Positions 22,358 through 33,113 of a DNA stretch of 64,000 bases are shown one piece after another. Where the stretch lies: NCBI GenBank assembly GCA_963575745.1, contig CAUYUJ010021153.1, positions 61,001 to 125,000 of the forward strand, written 5' to 3'. The position numbers and the translations under genes are program-made. The number at the start of each line of letters is the position of its first letter. The first letter of the stretch is position 1. Origin of the DNA: Prorocentrum cordatum. Taxonomy: Eukaryota > Sar > Dinophyceae > Prorocentrales > Prorocentraceae. A model generated the notes under the pieces. That model did not search any database, had not been told where the DNA came from, and saw only the letters and a program-made list of their open reading frames with translations.

Positions 22358-23577
22358 CTGGGCGCCGGCGGTAAACCGTCAACCTTCCTTACCGCCGGGG
22401 GACTCGTAGAGCTTCCTGAGCATATATAATGTCGAAAAAAATTGCAGAGAACGAATAGTTTGTCAGCCTGAACGATTTCAGACCTCTCGATGCAACAGCC
22501 AAACGCCCCTCATGCTTCTGGATCGTTTTCTGTGCGCACGAGCTCCGTAGCTCTCGTACAGCCCGAGTTACGTGCGAAAACCGACAGCACCTCTCAAGAT
22601 CACTCGAACAATACAAATAGTTTCGCGAATCTAGCTTGAGTATCAGACGAGTTCAGACATCTGAATGCAACAGGCGGACGCGCCTGATGTCTGCGAATCG
22701 ATTCCTGTGATTACCAGCCCTGCACCCCCCTTACAGCCCGAGTTAAGTGAAGAAAATCGACAGCACCTCTGAAGATAACTCGAATAATACGAATAGTTTC
22801 GCGGACCTAGCTCGGGCAGCAGGCCGAGTTCAGGGCTCTGAATGCGACAGGTGGACGCGATTGATGTCTCCGAATCGATTCCAGTGATTACCAGCACTGC
22901 AGCCCCCTTACAGCTCGAGTTAAGTGCAGAAAACGGACAGCACCTCTCAAGATGACTCGACGAGTACGAATAGTTTTGCGAACCTAGCTCGGGCAGCACG
23001 CCGAGTTCCGAGCTCTGGATTCGGCAGGCAGACGCGCCTGATGTCTCCGAATCGATGCCTGTGAGTACGAGCCCTGTAGCCCCCCTACAGCCCGCGTTAA
23101 GTGCAGAAAACTGTCAGCACCTCTCAAGATGACTCCAACAACACGAATAGTTTCGCGAACCTAGCTCGGGCAGCAGAGCGAGTTCAGACCTCTAGATGGA
23201 ACAGGCGAACGCGCCTGATGATTCGCAATCGATTTCTGTGAGAATAAGCTCTGTAGCTGCCCTACAGCTCGAGTTAAGTACAAAATACCGACACCGCGTA
23301 TAAAGATGACTCGAAACAGCCGATCCCGCCGCGATGCTTTTTTGCAGAAATATTTACCCGATCGAGCTGAGATAAAGAAGGCGAGCGGGAATAAGATCGA
23401 ATATGGTCAGAAAAAATACTAGAGCTCAAACGAATTGTTGAATTTCGAGAACAAAATTTTCAACCGACCAAAAGTCACCAAAAGGTCCGTCGAGATTTTT
23501 CTTGCCAACTAGCTCTCCAGCGCGCCGGAATTACTCTTAAGCTTCCAGCAACTAGCTAAGGGAAGCTCTACGAGTTA
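22358..23577 (+). mobile_element. L-class element M, uninterrupted (1220 bp), inserted mid-unit
   Basis: Sits inside a satellite unit of element L instead of a tail, so it is the cleanest view of the element ends: left flank GCAGAAAA, element CTGGGCG to GAGTTA, right flank CGGACAGC. No duplication is seen beyond an ambiguous single A. Confidence 0.94.
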
Positions 23578-24177
23578 CGGACAGCACCTCTCAAGATGAC
23601 TCGACGATTACGAAAAGTTTCGCGGACCTAGCTCGGGCAGCACACCGAGTTCTGAGCTCTGGATTCGGCAGGCGGACGCGCCTGACGTCTTCGAATCGAT
23701 TCCTGTGAGTACGAGCCTTGTAGCCCCCCTACAGCCCAAGTTAAGTTAAGAAAACTGACAGCACCTCTCAAGATGACTCGAACAACACGAATAGTTTCGC
23801 GAACCTAGCTCGGGCAGCAGACCGAGTTCAGACCTCTAGATGGAACAGACGAACGCGCCTGATGATTCGCAATCGATTTCTGTGAGAATGAGCTCTGTAG
23901 CTGCCCTACAGCTCGAGTTAAGTACAAAATACCGACACCGCGTATAAAGATGACTCGAAACAGCCGATCCCGCCGCGATGCTTATTTGCAGAAGTATTTA
24001 CCCGATCGAGCTGAGATAAAGAAGGCGAGCGGGAATAAGATCGAATCTGGTCAGAAAAAATACTAGAGCTCAAACGAATTGTTGAATTTCGAGAACAAAA
24101 TTTTCAACCGACCAAAAGTCACCAAAAGGTCCGTCGACATTTTTCTTGCCAACTAGCTCTCCAGCGCGCCGGAATTA

Positions 24178-25391
24178 CTGGGCGCCGGCGGTAAACCGTC
24201 AACCTTCCTCACCGCCGGGGGACTCGTAGAGCTTCCTGAGCATATATAATGTCGAACAAAATTGCAGAGAACGAATAGTTGTTCAGCCTAAACGATTTCA
24301 GACCTCTCGATGCAACAGCCAAACGCCCCTCATGCTTCTGGATCGTTTTCTGTGCGCACGAGCTCCGTAGCTCTCCTACAGCCCGAGTTACGTGCGAAAA
24401 CCGACAGCACCTCTCAAGATCACTCGAACGATACAAATAGTTTCGCGAATCTAGCTCGAGTATCAGAGTTCAGACATCTGAATGCAACAGGCGGACGCGC
24501 CTGATGTCTCCGAACCGATTCCTGTGATTATCAGCCCTGCAGCCCCCTTACAGCCCGAGTTAAGTGCAGAAAATCGACAGCACCTCTGAAGATGACTCGA
24601 ACAATGCGAAGAGCTTCGCGGACCTAGCTCGGGCAGCAGGCCGAGTTCAGGGCTCTGAATGCGACAGGTGGACGCGACTGATGTCTCTGAATCGATTCCA
24701 GTGATTACCAGCCCCGTAGCCCCCTTACAGCTCGAGTTAAGTACAGAAAACGGACAGCACCTCTCAAGATGACTCGACGAATACGAATAGTTTTGCGAAC
24801 CCAGCTCGGGCAGCACACCGAGTTCCGAGCTCTGGATTCGGCAGGCGGACGCGCCTGATGCCTCCGAATCGATTCCTGTGAGTACGAGCTGTAGCCCCCC
24901 TACAGCCCGAGTTAAGTGCAGAAAACTGTCAGCACCTCTCAAGATGACTCCAACAACACGAATAGTTTCGCGAACCTAGCTCGGGCAGCAGAGCGAGTTC
25001 AGACCTATAGATGGAACAGACGAACGCGCCTGATGATTCGCAATCGATTTCTGTGAGAATGAGCTCTGTAGCTGCCCTAGAGCTCCAGTTAAGTACAAAA
25101 TACCGACAACGCGTATCAAGATGACCGAAACAGCCGATCCCGCCGCGATGCTTTTTGGCAGTAAAAGGTACCCGATCGAGCTGAGATCAAGATGGCGAGC
25201 GGGGATAAGATCGAATAAAGTAGAAAAAAAACTAGAGCTCAAACGACTTGTTGAATTTCGAGAACAAAATTTTCAACCGGCCAAAAGTCAGCAAAAGGTC
25301 CGTCGAGATTTTTCTTGCCAACTAGCTCTCCAGCGCCCCGGAATGACTTAAGCTTCCAGCATTAACTTGCTAAGGGAAGCTCTACGAGTTA
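24178..25391 (+). mobile_element. L-class element N, uninterrupted (1214 bp)
   Basis: Opens in element L at GGAATTA and closes with CTACGAGTTA at 25391. Its tail has the CCAGCATTAACTTGC variant. Confidence 0.92.
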
Positions 25392-26634
25392 CTCTTAAGC
25401 TTCCAGCAACTAGCTAAGGGAAGCTCTACGAGTTACTAGCTCTCCAGCGCCCCGGAATTACTGGGCGCCGGCGGTAAACCGTCAACCTTTCTTACTGCCG
25501 GGGGACTCGTAGAGCTTCCTGAGAACATATAATGTCGAAAAAAATGCATAGAACGTGTAGATTTTCAGCCCAAGCGATTTGAGACCTCGATGCAACAGCC
25601 GAACGCCCCCGATGCTTCTGGATTGTCTTCTCTACGAGCTCTGTAGCTCTCCTAGAGCCCGAGTTACGGCGTAAATCGACAGCACCTCTCAAGATGGCTC
25701 GAACAATAAGAATAGTTGGCAAACCTAGCTCGAGTATCAGACCGAGTTCAAGCCTCTCAATGCGACAGGCGGACGCGTCTGATGTCTCCGAATCGATTCC
25801 TGTGATTACCAGCCCTGCAGCCCCCCTACAGCCTCAGTTAAGTGCAGGAAACCGACAGCACCTCTCAGGATGACTCGAGCAATACAAATAGTTTCGCGGA
25901 CCTAGTTCGGGCAGCAGACCGAGTTCCGAGCTCTGGATTCGACAGGCTGACGCGGCTGATGACTCTAAATCGATTCCTGTGACTACCAGCACTGTAGCCC
26001 CCATACAGCCCGAGTTAAGTACAGAAAACCGACAACATCTCTCAAGATCACTCGAACAATACGATAGTTTCGCGATTAGCAGACCAAGTTCAGAGCTCTG
26101 GACTCGACAAACAAACGCGCATGATGTTTATGAATCAGTTTCTGTAACTAACAGCTCTGTAGCGGTCATACAGCTCGAGAAAAGTACAGAAAACCGAGAG
26201 CGCCTGTCAAGATGACTCGAATAATACGAACAGATTTGCGGACTTAGCTCAGCTAGCAGACCGAGTTAAGACCTCTGGATGGAACAGACGAACGCGCATG
26301 ATCATTCTGAATCGATAACCTGTGCTTACCAGCTCTGTAGCTGTCCTCTATCTCGAGTTAAGTTCAAAATACCGACAACGCGTATGAAAATGACTCGAAA
26401 CGGCCGATCCCGCCAGTGTGCTTTTTGGCAGTAAAAGGTACCCGATCGAGCTGAGGTCAAGATGGAAAGCGGGAATAAGATCGAATATCACGGGAAAAAT
26501 ACTAGAGCTCAAACGAATGGTTGAATTTCGAGAACAAAATTTTCAACCGACAAAAAGTCATCAAAAGGTCCGTCGAGATTTTTCTTGCCAACTAGCTCTC
26601 CAGCGCGCCGGAATTACTCTTAAGCTTCCAGCAA

Positions 26635-28250
26635 TGGGAACCGGCAGTAAACCGTCAACCTGGTTACCGCCGGGAACCTCGTAGAGCTCTTTTCTTGCAC
26701 GGCGATCGTCAGAACACATGAAGAAAGCTTCTCGAGCGAAAAACGAAAAACCCGGAAAATAACGTTTTTCTGTTTTTATCCAACGTCGGTTCCTCCAAGT
26801 GTTTTGATAGTAATAATGCAGCTACGGACATGAAAATTTTACTAGCGGACGCGCCATAACCCACTACAGGTGCGAAAAATCTGCTTTCTCAGAATGAATT
26901 GTCAAATATCCTTGAATTCGTTGCAAGACCACCCAAAAATTACCCCTTGTCCTTTCTGGCCGGGTCGACCAACTGGGCGCCGGCGGTAAACCGTCAACCT
27001 TTCTTACCGCCGGGGGACTCGTAGAGCTTCCTGACCATATATAATGTCGGAAAAAATTGCAGAGAACGAATAGTTTTTCAGCCTAAGCGATTTCAGACCT
27101 CTCGATGCAACAGCCAAACGCCCCTCATGTTTCTGGATCGTTTCCTGTCCGCACGAGCTCCGTAGCTCTCCTACAGCCCGAGTTACGTGCGAAAATCGAC
27201 AGCACCTCTGAAGATCACTCGAACAATATGAATTGTTTGGCAAACCTAGCTCGAGTATCAGGCCGAGTTCAGACCTCTCAATGCAACAGGCGGACGCGCC
27301 TGATGTATCCGAATCGATTCCTGTGATTACCAGCCCTGCAGGCCCCTTACAGCCCGAGTTAAGTGCAGAAAACCGAGAGCACCTCTGAAGACGACTCGAA
27401 CAATACGAATAGTTTCGCAGACCTAGCTCAGGCAGCAGACCGAGTTCAGAGCTATGAATGCGACAGGCGGACGCGACTGATGTCTCCGAATCGATTCCAG
27501 TGATTACCAGCCCTGCAGCCCCCTTACAGCTCGAGTTAAAGTGCAGAAAACGGACAGCACCTCTCAAGATGACTCGAAGAATACGAATAGTTCGCGGACC
27601 TAGCTTGGGCAGCACACTGAGTTCTGAGCTCTCGATTTGGCAGGCGGACGCGCCTGATGTCTCTAAATTCATCCCTGTGAGCACGAGCCCTGTAGCCCCC
27701 ATACAGCCCGAGTTAAGTGCAGAAAACTGACAGCACCTGTCAAGATGACTCGAACAATACGAATAGCTTCGCGAACCTAGCTCGGGCAGCAGACCGAATT
27801 CAGACCTCTGGATGGAACAGACGAACGCGTCTGATGATTTGCAATCGATTCATGTAAGAATGAGCTCGGTAGCTGCCCTACAGACCGAGTTAAGTACAAA
27901 ATACCGACAACGCGTATCAAGATGACTCGAAACAGCCGATGCCGCCGCGACGCTTTTTTGCAGAAATATTTACCCGAGCGAGCTGAGATTAAGACAGCGA
28001 GCGGGAATAAGATCGAATATGGTGGGAAAAAAAATAGAGCTCAAACGAATTGTTGAACTCCGAGAAAAAATTCAACCGACCAAAAGTCAGCAAAAGGTCC
28101 GTCGAGATTTTTCTTGCCAACTAGCTCTCCAGCGCGCCGGAATTACTCTTAAGCTTCCAGCAACTAGCTAAGGGAAGCTCTACGAGTTACTAGCTTCACT
28201 CCGGCCCGGAATTCCTCCAGCTCATCGACAACGAAGAGCTCTACGAGGTA
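26635..28250 (+). mobile_element. S-class element P (399 bp net, GGAACC head), contains Q
   Basis: Pieces 26635-26972 (338) and 28190-28250 (61). Join: GGTCGACCAA + CTAGCTTCACTCC. The head starts TGGGAACC directly after AA, lacking the usual leading C. Closes CTACGAGGTA. Confidence 0.92.
26973..28189 (+). mobile_element. L-class element Q, uninterrupted (1217 bp), innermost of the nest
   Basis: Inserted at the main S tail site of P. Its close at 28189 starts four closings in a row (Q, P, O, I), each matched to its opener by sequence and by net length. Confidence 0.94.
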
Positions 28251-28614
28251 TAACTTGCTAAGGGAAGCTCTACGAGTTACTCTTAAGCTTCCAGCAATAA
28301 TTTGCTGAGGCAAAGCTCTACGAGTTACTGGGCGCCGGCGGTAAACCGTCAACCTTTCTTTTTTGCGTCTTTGCTGGGACCGTCTTGGCCACTAAGGCCA
28401 GGTCCAACAAAGTATCAGGCGAAACAGAGCCTCTTATTTATCACGCAAGCAGTCAGCTCTTATACCACACAGCGAAGCTGAAGGAATAAAGAGAAACGCA
28501 TGCCGCAATGACACAATCAAACGCAAAGCACACAAAGATAAAACGACTGAGTCGGTGAACAGCGAAGCTGTTGGAATAAACAAGAACACAGAAAAAGAAG
28601 AAACAATGTGTGAC

Positions 28615-28941
28615 TTATCCCTGCGAATGATCAAAGAAGGTCTGCACTACCTGTGGGAGCACAACGCATACGCGCTCCGCCGCTGATAGTTCCGTACCTG
28701 TAACAGCGGCGCTCGGTGGCAGACACCAAGCCTCAAGATACACATCCTTGAAAATGATGTCGGTCCGCGAGAAGATATATTTGTTACGCAGACCAATCTG
28801 TATCCACACCCACCACAGGCACTTCCGCGGCAAAGCCCTCATCAAAGCTGGCTTTGATAAGGCAAGGATAATGTTACGACGTGAGAGCCAGGAGACCTGG
28901 CCAAGAACTGAACATGCACACACTGAATTCTTAGAGCACAA
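28615..28941 (-). pseudogene. RNase H-like N-terminal-half remnant of LINE
   Basis: 108-codon frame. WIQIGLRNKYIF and DIIFKDVYLEAW align with LINE-5 WIQIGL and QIIFKDVYVCSF; AAVTGTELSAAERV carries the conserved Glu. The strand-1 segment (PCLIKASFDEGFAAEV) lies just upstream in another frame, so a frameshift separates it. Arg (CGT) here occupies the position of the in-frame TGA in LINE-5. Confidence 0.75.
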
Positions 28942-29023
28942 ACAAAAGAGACTATGCCATCACAATCAACAATCCAATACAATAAGTACGGAATGAAAGG
29001 AAGCACTCGAAGAATACGAATAT

Positions 29024-29953
29024 CTACCACAGAGGCCAAACCTGAGATTTACACCTTCGTTCACAGTCCGTCAACGTCCTACCGTACCTATACACTTCGT
29101 CAAACACGATGTTGGCGCCTTTAGAGCTCTTAGCAGGCTTGGCACTGCTATGATATCGTTGGCCTTTGCCTCTGCCTTTGCGGTGCCCTCGTACATCCCC
29201 TTTTCCATCAGAACGCTTGGAATCCGGAGGAACAGCTTGGAACTCCTCCTCCGACTGACGCACAGTCCTGGAGACGTCCATCCGGACACGGACAAACGCA
29301 TCAGAACCCGGATTCGATATCCCATTGAGCGTGACGGGACGATTCAGACACCCCTGGGACGCTCCTGACAAGGCGTGGCTATCAGGATCAGCCTGCACGT
29401 TCGGAGAAAACTCCGCTCTCGAGGATGCCTCCAGCTCCTCCTCAGCCTCCACAGTCACTTTCCGAAGAAGAACTCCTGAAGCTCCTCCCTCCATCCCAAC
29501 GACCATCTCTGTCTGACAGCCGACTTCACAATGAAAGTCCACAACATCCGCACAAGAATTCTCCGAATGTGTCGTAACGGCCGCCTCCTCCTTGGGTAGC
29601 ACAGTCAGGCAAGCATCATCCGTCTGCACTCCTGAGTCAACAAGGGAACGACAAGAAAGAGTCTCCGAGATAGTCGCAACGGTAGCCTCCACCTCCTCCT
29701 CCGCCAAGCGTGCATCAACCGTCTGCACTCCAACATCAACCAGCGATACAGAAGCCTGCACTCCAATACCTACATCAACCAGCGACTCAGAAGCCTGCAT
29801 ACGGCAAGAAAGATTCTCCGAAACAGTCGTAATGTCAGCCTCCTCCTCCAAACTGCGTTTAACAACAGGTGGATCGCGCAACAAGAGATAATCTAGAACC
29901 AAATCGGCAGTCGCCCGCTCCAGCCCTGGTGGTGGGAAACACGTAGGTGGCAC
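29024..29953 (-). CDS. Hypothetical LINE-derived protein with GVQT repeats
   Basis: 309 codons from a GTG (no ATG nearby, so the start is uncertain). I do not recognise it. It is acidic and repetitive: three imperfect ~45-residue repeats pair a (V/I)SE(N/T)LSC block (44-50, 95-101 and a diverged HSENSC) with SLVDxGVQT (69-77, 103-111) and CEVGCQTEM (142-150). The C-terminus is basic (GHRKGRGKGQRYHSSAK), which could bind nucleic acid. It lies inside the deleted LINE, upstream of the RNase H remnant on the same strand. It may be the remains of an ORF1 joined to the 3' end by deletion; it shows no clear similarity to LINE-5 ORF1. Confidence 0.45.
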   Translation of the reverse strand: MPPTCFPPPGLERATADLVLDYLLLRDPPVVKRSLEEEADITTVSENLSCRMQASESLVDVGIGVQASVSLVDVGVQTVDARLAEEEVEATVATISETLSCRSLVDSGVQTDDACLTVLPKEEAAVTTHSENSCADVVDFHCEVGCQTEMVVGMEGGASGVLLRKVTVEAEEELEASSRAEFSPNVQADPDSHALSGASQGCLNRPVTLNGISNPGSDAFVRVRMDVSRTVRQSEEEFQAVPPDSKRSDGKGDVRGHRKGRGKGQRYHSSAKPAKSSKGANIVFDEVYRYGRTLTDCERRCKSQVWPLW

Positions 29954-31696
29954 AAACCATCCAGAGGCAAACGAATAGGTAAATGCACACAGTATCCGTT
30001 TTGAACAGCCAGCGCCCGACGCATGATGCGAGCACTTGCACTCCGTACGTGTGGCATAGCGAAAGATTGCAGAGGGGGACTCGTAGAGCTTCCTGACAAT
30101 ACATGATGTCGAAAAAAAATGCAGAGAACGAGTAGTATTTCAGCCCAAGCGATTTCAGACCTCTCGATGCAACAGCCGAACGCCCCCGATGCTTCTGGAT
30201 TGCCTTGTGTACGAGCTCTGTAGCTCTCCTACAGCCCGAGTTACGTGCGTAAATCGACAGCACCTCTGGAGATGACTCGAACAATACGAATAGTTTGGCA
30301 AACCTAGCTCGAGTATCAGACCGAGCTCAGGCCTCTGAATGCGACAGGAGGACGCGTCTGATGTCTCCGAATCGTTTCCTGTGATTACCAGCCCTGCAGC
30401 CCCCCTACAGCCCGAGATAAGTCAGAAAACCGACACCATCTCAGGATGACTCGAATAATACGAATAGTTTCACGGACCTAGTTCGGACAGCAGACCGAGT
30501 TCCGAGCTCTGGATTCGACAGGCGGACGCGCCTGATGTCTCGGAATCAATTCCTGTGACTACCAGCACTGTAGCCCCTCTACAATCCAAGTAAAGTACAG
30601 AAAACGGACAGCACCTCTCAAGATGACTCGAACAATACGAATAGCTTCGCGATTCTAGAGCGGGCAGCAGACCGAGTTCAGCTCTGGATTCAACAGACAA
30701 ACGCGACTGATGACTCTGAATTCGTGTCTGTAAGTATCAGCTCTGTAGTTGTCATATAGCTCGAGTTAGGTACAGAGAACCGAGAGCGCTTGTCAAGATG
30801 ACTCGAACAATACGAATAGGTTTGCGGACCTAGCTCGGTTAGGAGACCGATTCCAGACCTCTGGATGTAACAGACGAACGCGCCTGATCATTTTGAATAG
30901 ATAAGGTGTGCTTACCAGCTCTGTAGCTGTGCTGTATCTCGAGGTAAGTCTAATATACCGAAGCGCGTATCAAGAACTCGAAATGGCCGATCCCGCCTGG
31001 ACGCTTTTTGGCAGTAAAAGGTACCCGATCGAGCTGAGATCAAGATGGCGAGCGGGAATAAGATCGAATATGGTCAGAAAAAATACTAGAGCTCGAACGA
31101 ATTGTGGAATTTCGAGAACAAAATTTTCAACCGACCAAAAGTCACCAAAAGGTCCGTCGAGATTTTTCTTGCCAACTAGCTCTCCAGCGCCCCGGAACTG
31201 GGAACCGGCGGTACACCGTCAATCAGGCAACCGCCGGACACCTCGTAGGGCTCTTCTCTTGCACAGCGCTTCTCGGAACATGAAGGAAGCTGCGAAACCG
31301 AGAGCCGAAAAATTCGAAAAATCACGATTTTTTTGTTTTCATCCAGAGTCGGTTCGTTCAACGGTTTCGATAATAATGCTGCACCTACGGACCTGAATTT
31401 AACTGGCAGACGCAGCATAACCCACTCCCTCCCTCCGTCTCCGCCTGCTCAGAGAAAGAGCTTATGAGACGACTCAGAACAAACGCATTTTTTGGTGTCG
31501 ATGCAAAGTCGGTTCCTCCAAGTGTTTTGATAATAATACTGTCCCTAGAGCGATAAGAAATTTACCAGCAGGTGCCCCATAGCTCACTACAAAAATGAAA
31601 ATCTCACTTCTGGGAACAAACTTAAAAATTTTGCATAAACTGAAACAAAAACCGACCCTCGGTTACCACATCCTCTCTTTTCGTCGGGCCAGCCAA

Positions 31697-32756
31697 CTGG
31701 GCGCCGGCGGTAAACCGTCAACCTTTCTTACCGCCGGGGGACTCGTAGAGCTTCCTGAGCATGCATAATGTCGCAAAAAATTCCAGCGAACGAATCATTT
31801 TTGAGCCTAAACGATTTCACACCTCTCGATGCAACAGCCAAACCCCCCTCATGCTTCTGGATCGTTTTCTGTGCGCACGAGCTCCGTAGCTCTCCTCCTA
31901 AAGCGCGAGTAACGCGCGAAAATCGACAGCACCTCTCAAGATCACTCGAACAATAGAAATAGGTTCGCAAATCTAGCTCGAGTATCAGACCGAGTTCAGA
32001 CATCTGAATGCAACAGGCGGACGCGCCTGATGGACGCGACTGATGTCTCTGAATCGATTCCAGTGATTACCAGCCCTGCACCCCCCTTACAGCTCGAGTT
32101 AAGTGCAGAAAACCGACAGCACCCCTTAGGATGACTCGAACAATACGAATAGTTTCGCGGACCTAGTTCGGGCAGCAGACCGAGTTCCGAGCTCTGGATT
32201 CGACAGGCGGACGCGTCTGATCTCTCCGAATCGATTCCTGTGAGCACGAGCCCTGTAGCCCCCCTACAGCCCGAGTTCAATGCAGAAAACTGTCAGCACC
32301 TTTCAAGATCACTCCAACAACACAAATAGTTTCGCGAATCTAGCTCGGGCAGCAGACCGAGTTCAGACCTCTAGATGGAACAGACGAACGCGCCTGAAGA
32401 TTCGCAATCGACTTCTGTGATGATGAGCTCTGCGGCTGCCCTAGAGCTCGAGTTAAGCACAAAATACCGACAACGCGTATCAAGATGACTCGAAACAGCC
32501 GATCCCGCCGCGATGCTTTTTTGCAGTGATATCTACCCGATCGAGCTGAGATCAAGATGGCGAGCGGGAATAATATCGAATATCACGGGAAAAAATACAA
32601 GAGCTCAAACGAATTGTTGAATTTCGAGAACAAAATTTTCAACCGACCAAAAGTCAGCAAAAGGTCCGTCGAGATTTTTCTTGCCAACTAGCTCTCCAGC
32701 GCGCCGGAATTACTCTCAAGCTTCCAGCAACTTGCTAAGGGAAGCTCTACGAATTA
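31697..32756 (+). mobile_element. L-class element U (1060 bp), one unit short
   Basis: Complete head and tail, closing CTACGAATTA. The ~160-bp deficit against the class equals about one satellite unit; GGCGGACGCGCC is followed at once by GGACGCGACTGATG near 32025, the likely deletion joint. Confidence 0.9.
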
Positions 32757-32778
32757 CTAGCTCCACCCTGCGCCCGAA

Positions 32779-33113
32779 CTGGCGCCGGCGGTGAACCGTC
32801 AACCTGGTCACCGCCGGGAACCTCGCAGAGCTTCTGGCACGCGTAAGAATGCTCAGATCCAAAGCAGACCGCTTCTCAGAGCATTTCTAGAAAAACATCA
32901 TATTTGTATTTCTCGGTGTCAACGTGACGTCAGTTCCTCCGAATGTTTAGATAGTGAAACTGTCTCGAAAGAGCTGAGATGCTCGCAGGATAAAGTTAAG
33001 ATAACGATGCTCGGAGTAAAAATCTGCTTTCTTAAAACGAATTGTCAAATATCTTTCAAATCCTGGCAAAACCGACCAAAAGTTATCACATCTTTTTTGG
33101 CCGGGTCGACCAA
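32779..33113 (+). mobile_element. S-class element V, opened, closing piece lost
   Basis: TGA-type head with intact hairpin. 335 bp to the standard tail site GACCAA, where element W enters. Its 61-bp remainder is not found separately. Confidence 0.85.

Larger units (their letters stand above)
21783..25435 (+). mobile_element. L-class element L (1219 bp net), contains M and N
   Basis: Pieces 21783-22357 (575), 23578-24177 (600) and 25392-25435 (44). The first join, GTGCAGAAAA + CGGACAGCACC, restores a motif present intact at about 22930 and 24740. The second, GGAATTA + CTCTTAAGC, restores the tail. Confidence 0.93.
25461..28279 (+). mobile_element. L-class element O (1203 bp net), contains P
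   Basis: Pieces 25461-26634 (1174) and 28251-28279 (29). Join: CTTCCAGCAA + TAACTTGCTAAGG, an established tail variant (intact at about 43010). Confidence 0.92.
18203..28327 (+). mobile_element. L-class element I: outermost fully closed element of the nest
   Basis: Own pieces are 18203-19321, 21758-21782, 25436-25460 and 28280-28327, which sum to 1217 bp. They join in the right order: ACATCAAAA + TGTCCGTCGAG, TTGCCAA + CTAGCTCTCC, GGAATTA + CTCTTAAGC, ending CAAAGCTCTACGAGTTA. Elements J, L and O are inserted at these three points. No bases are left unassigned at the junctions, so insertion makes no duplication longer than one A. Confidence 0.93.
28361..30072 (-). mobile_element. Internally deleted LINE derivative, ~1.7 kb
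   Basis: The minus-strand 3' end GACGCAAAAAAG sits in the head loop (CAACCTTTCTT) of element S. The first ~250 bp match 37251-37500 closely, including GGCCTTAGTGGCC and CAGCGAAGCTG hairpins. It retains only the last RNase H-like block plus an unrelated 309-codon frame, so most of the endonuclease and RT is missing. The 5' boundary is rearranged and shows no duplication. Confidence 0.82.
28328..31197 (+). mobile_element. L-class element S, head split by an internally deleted LINE
   Basis: Head left half 28328-28360 and body 30073-31197. The right hairpin arm (TTACCGCC) is missing at the LINE's far side, where GATTGCAGAGGGGGACTCG occurs. Net visible length is about 1158 bp. The tail is cut at CCCCGGAA by an S head at 31198. 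Confidence 0.85.

Noticed and set aside
27004-27702. Long minus-strand frame (232 codons) and many similar ones with repeats like SSELGLLPELG and AGLVITGIDSET
   Set aside because: The satellite unit is about 177 bp (59 codons) and happens to be open in one minus frame, so frames run through several units. They break at every indel, have no start context and differ between copies as DNA repeats do.
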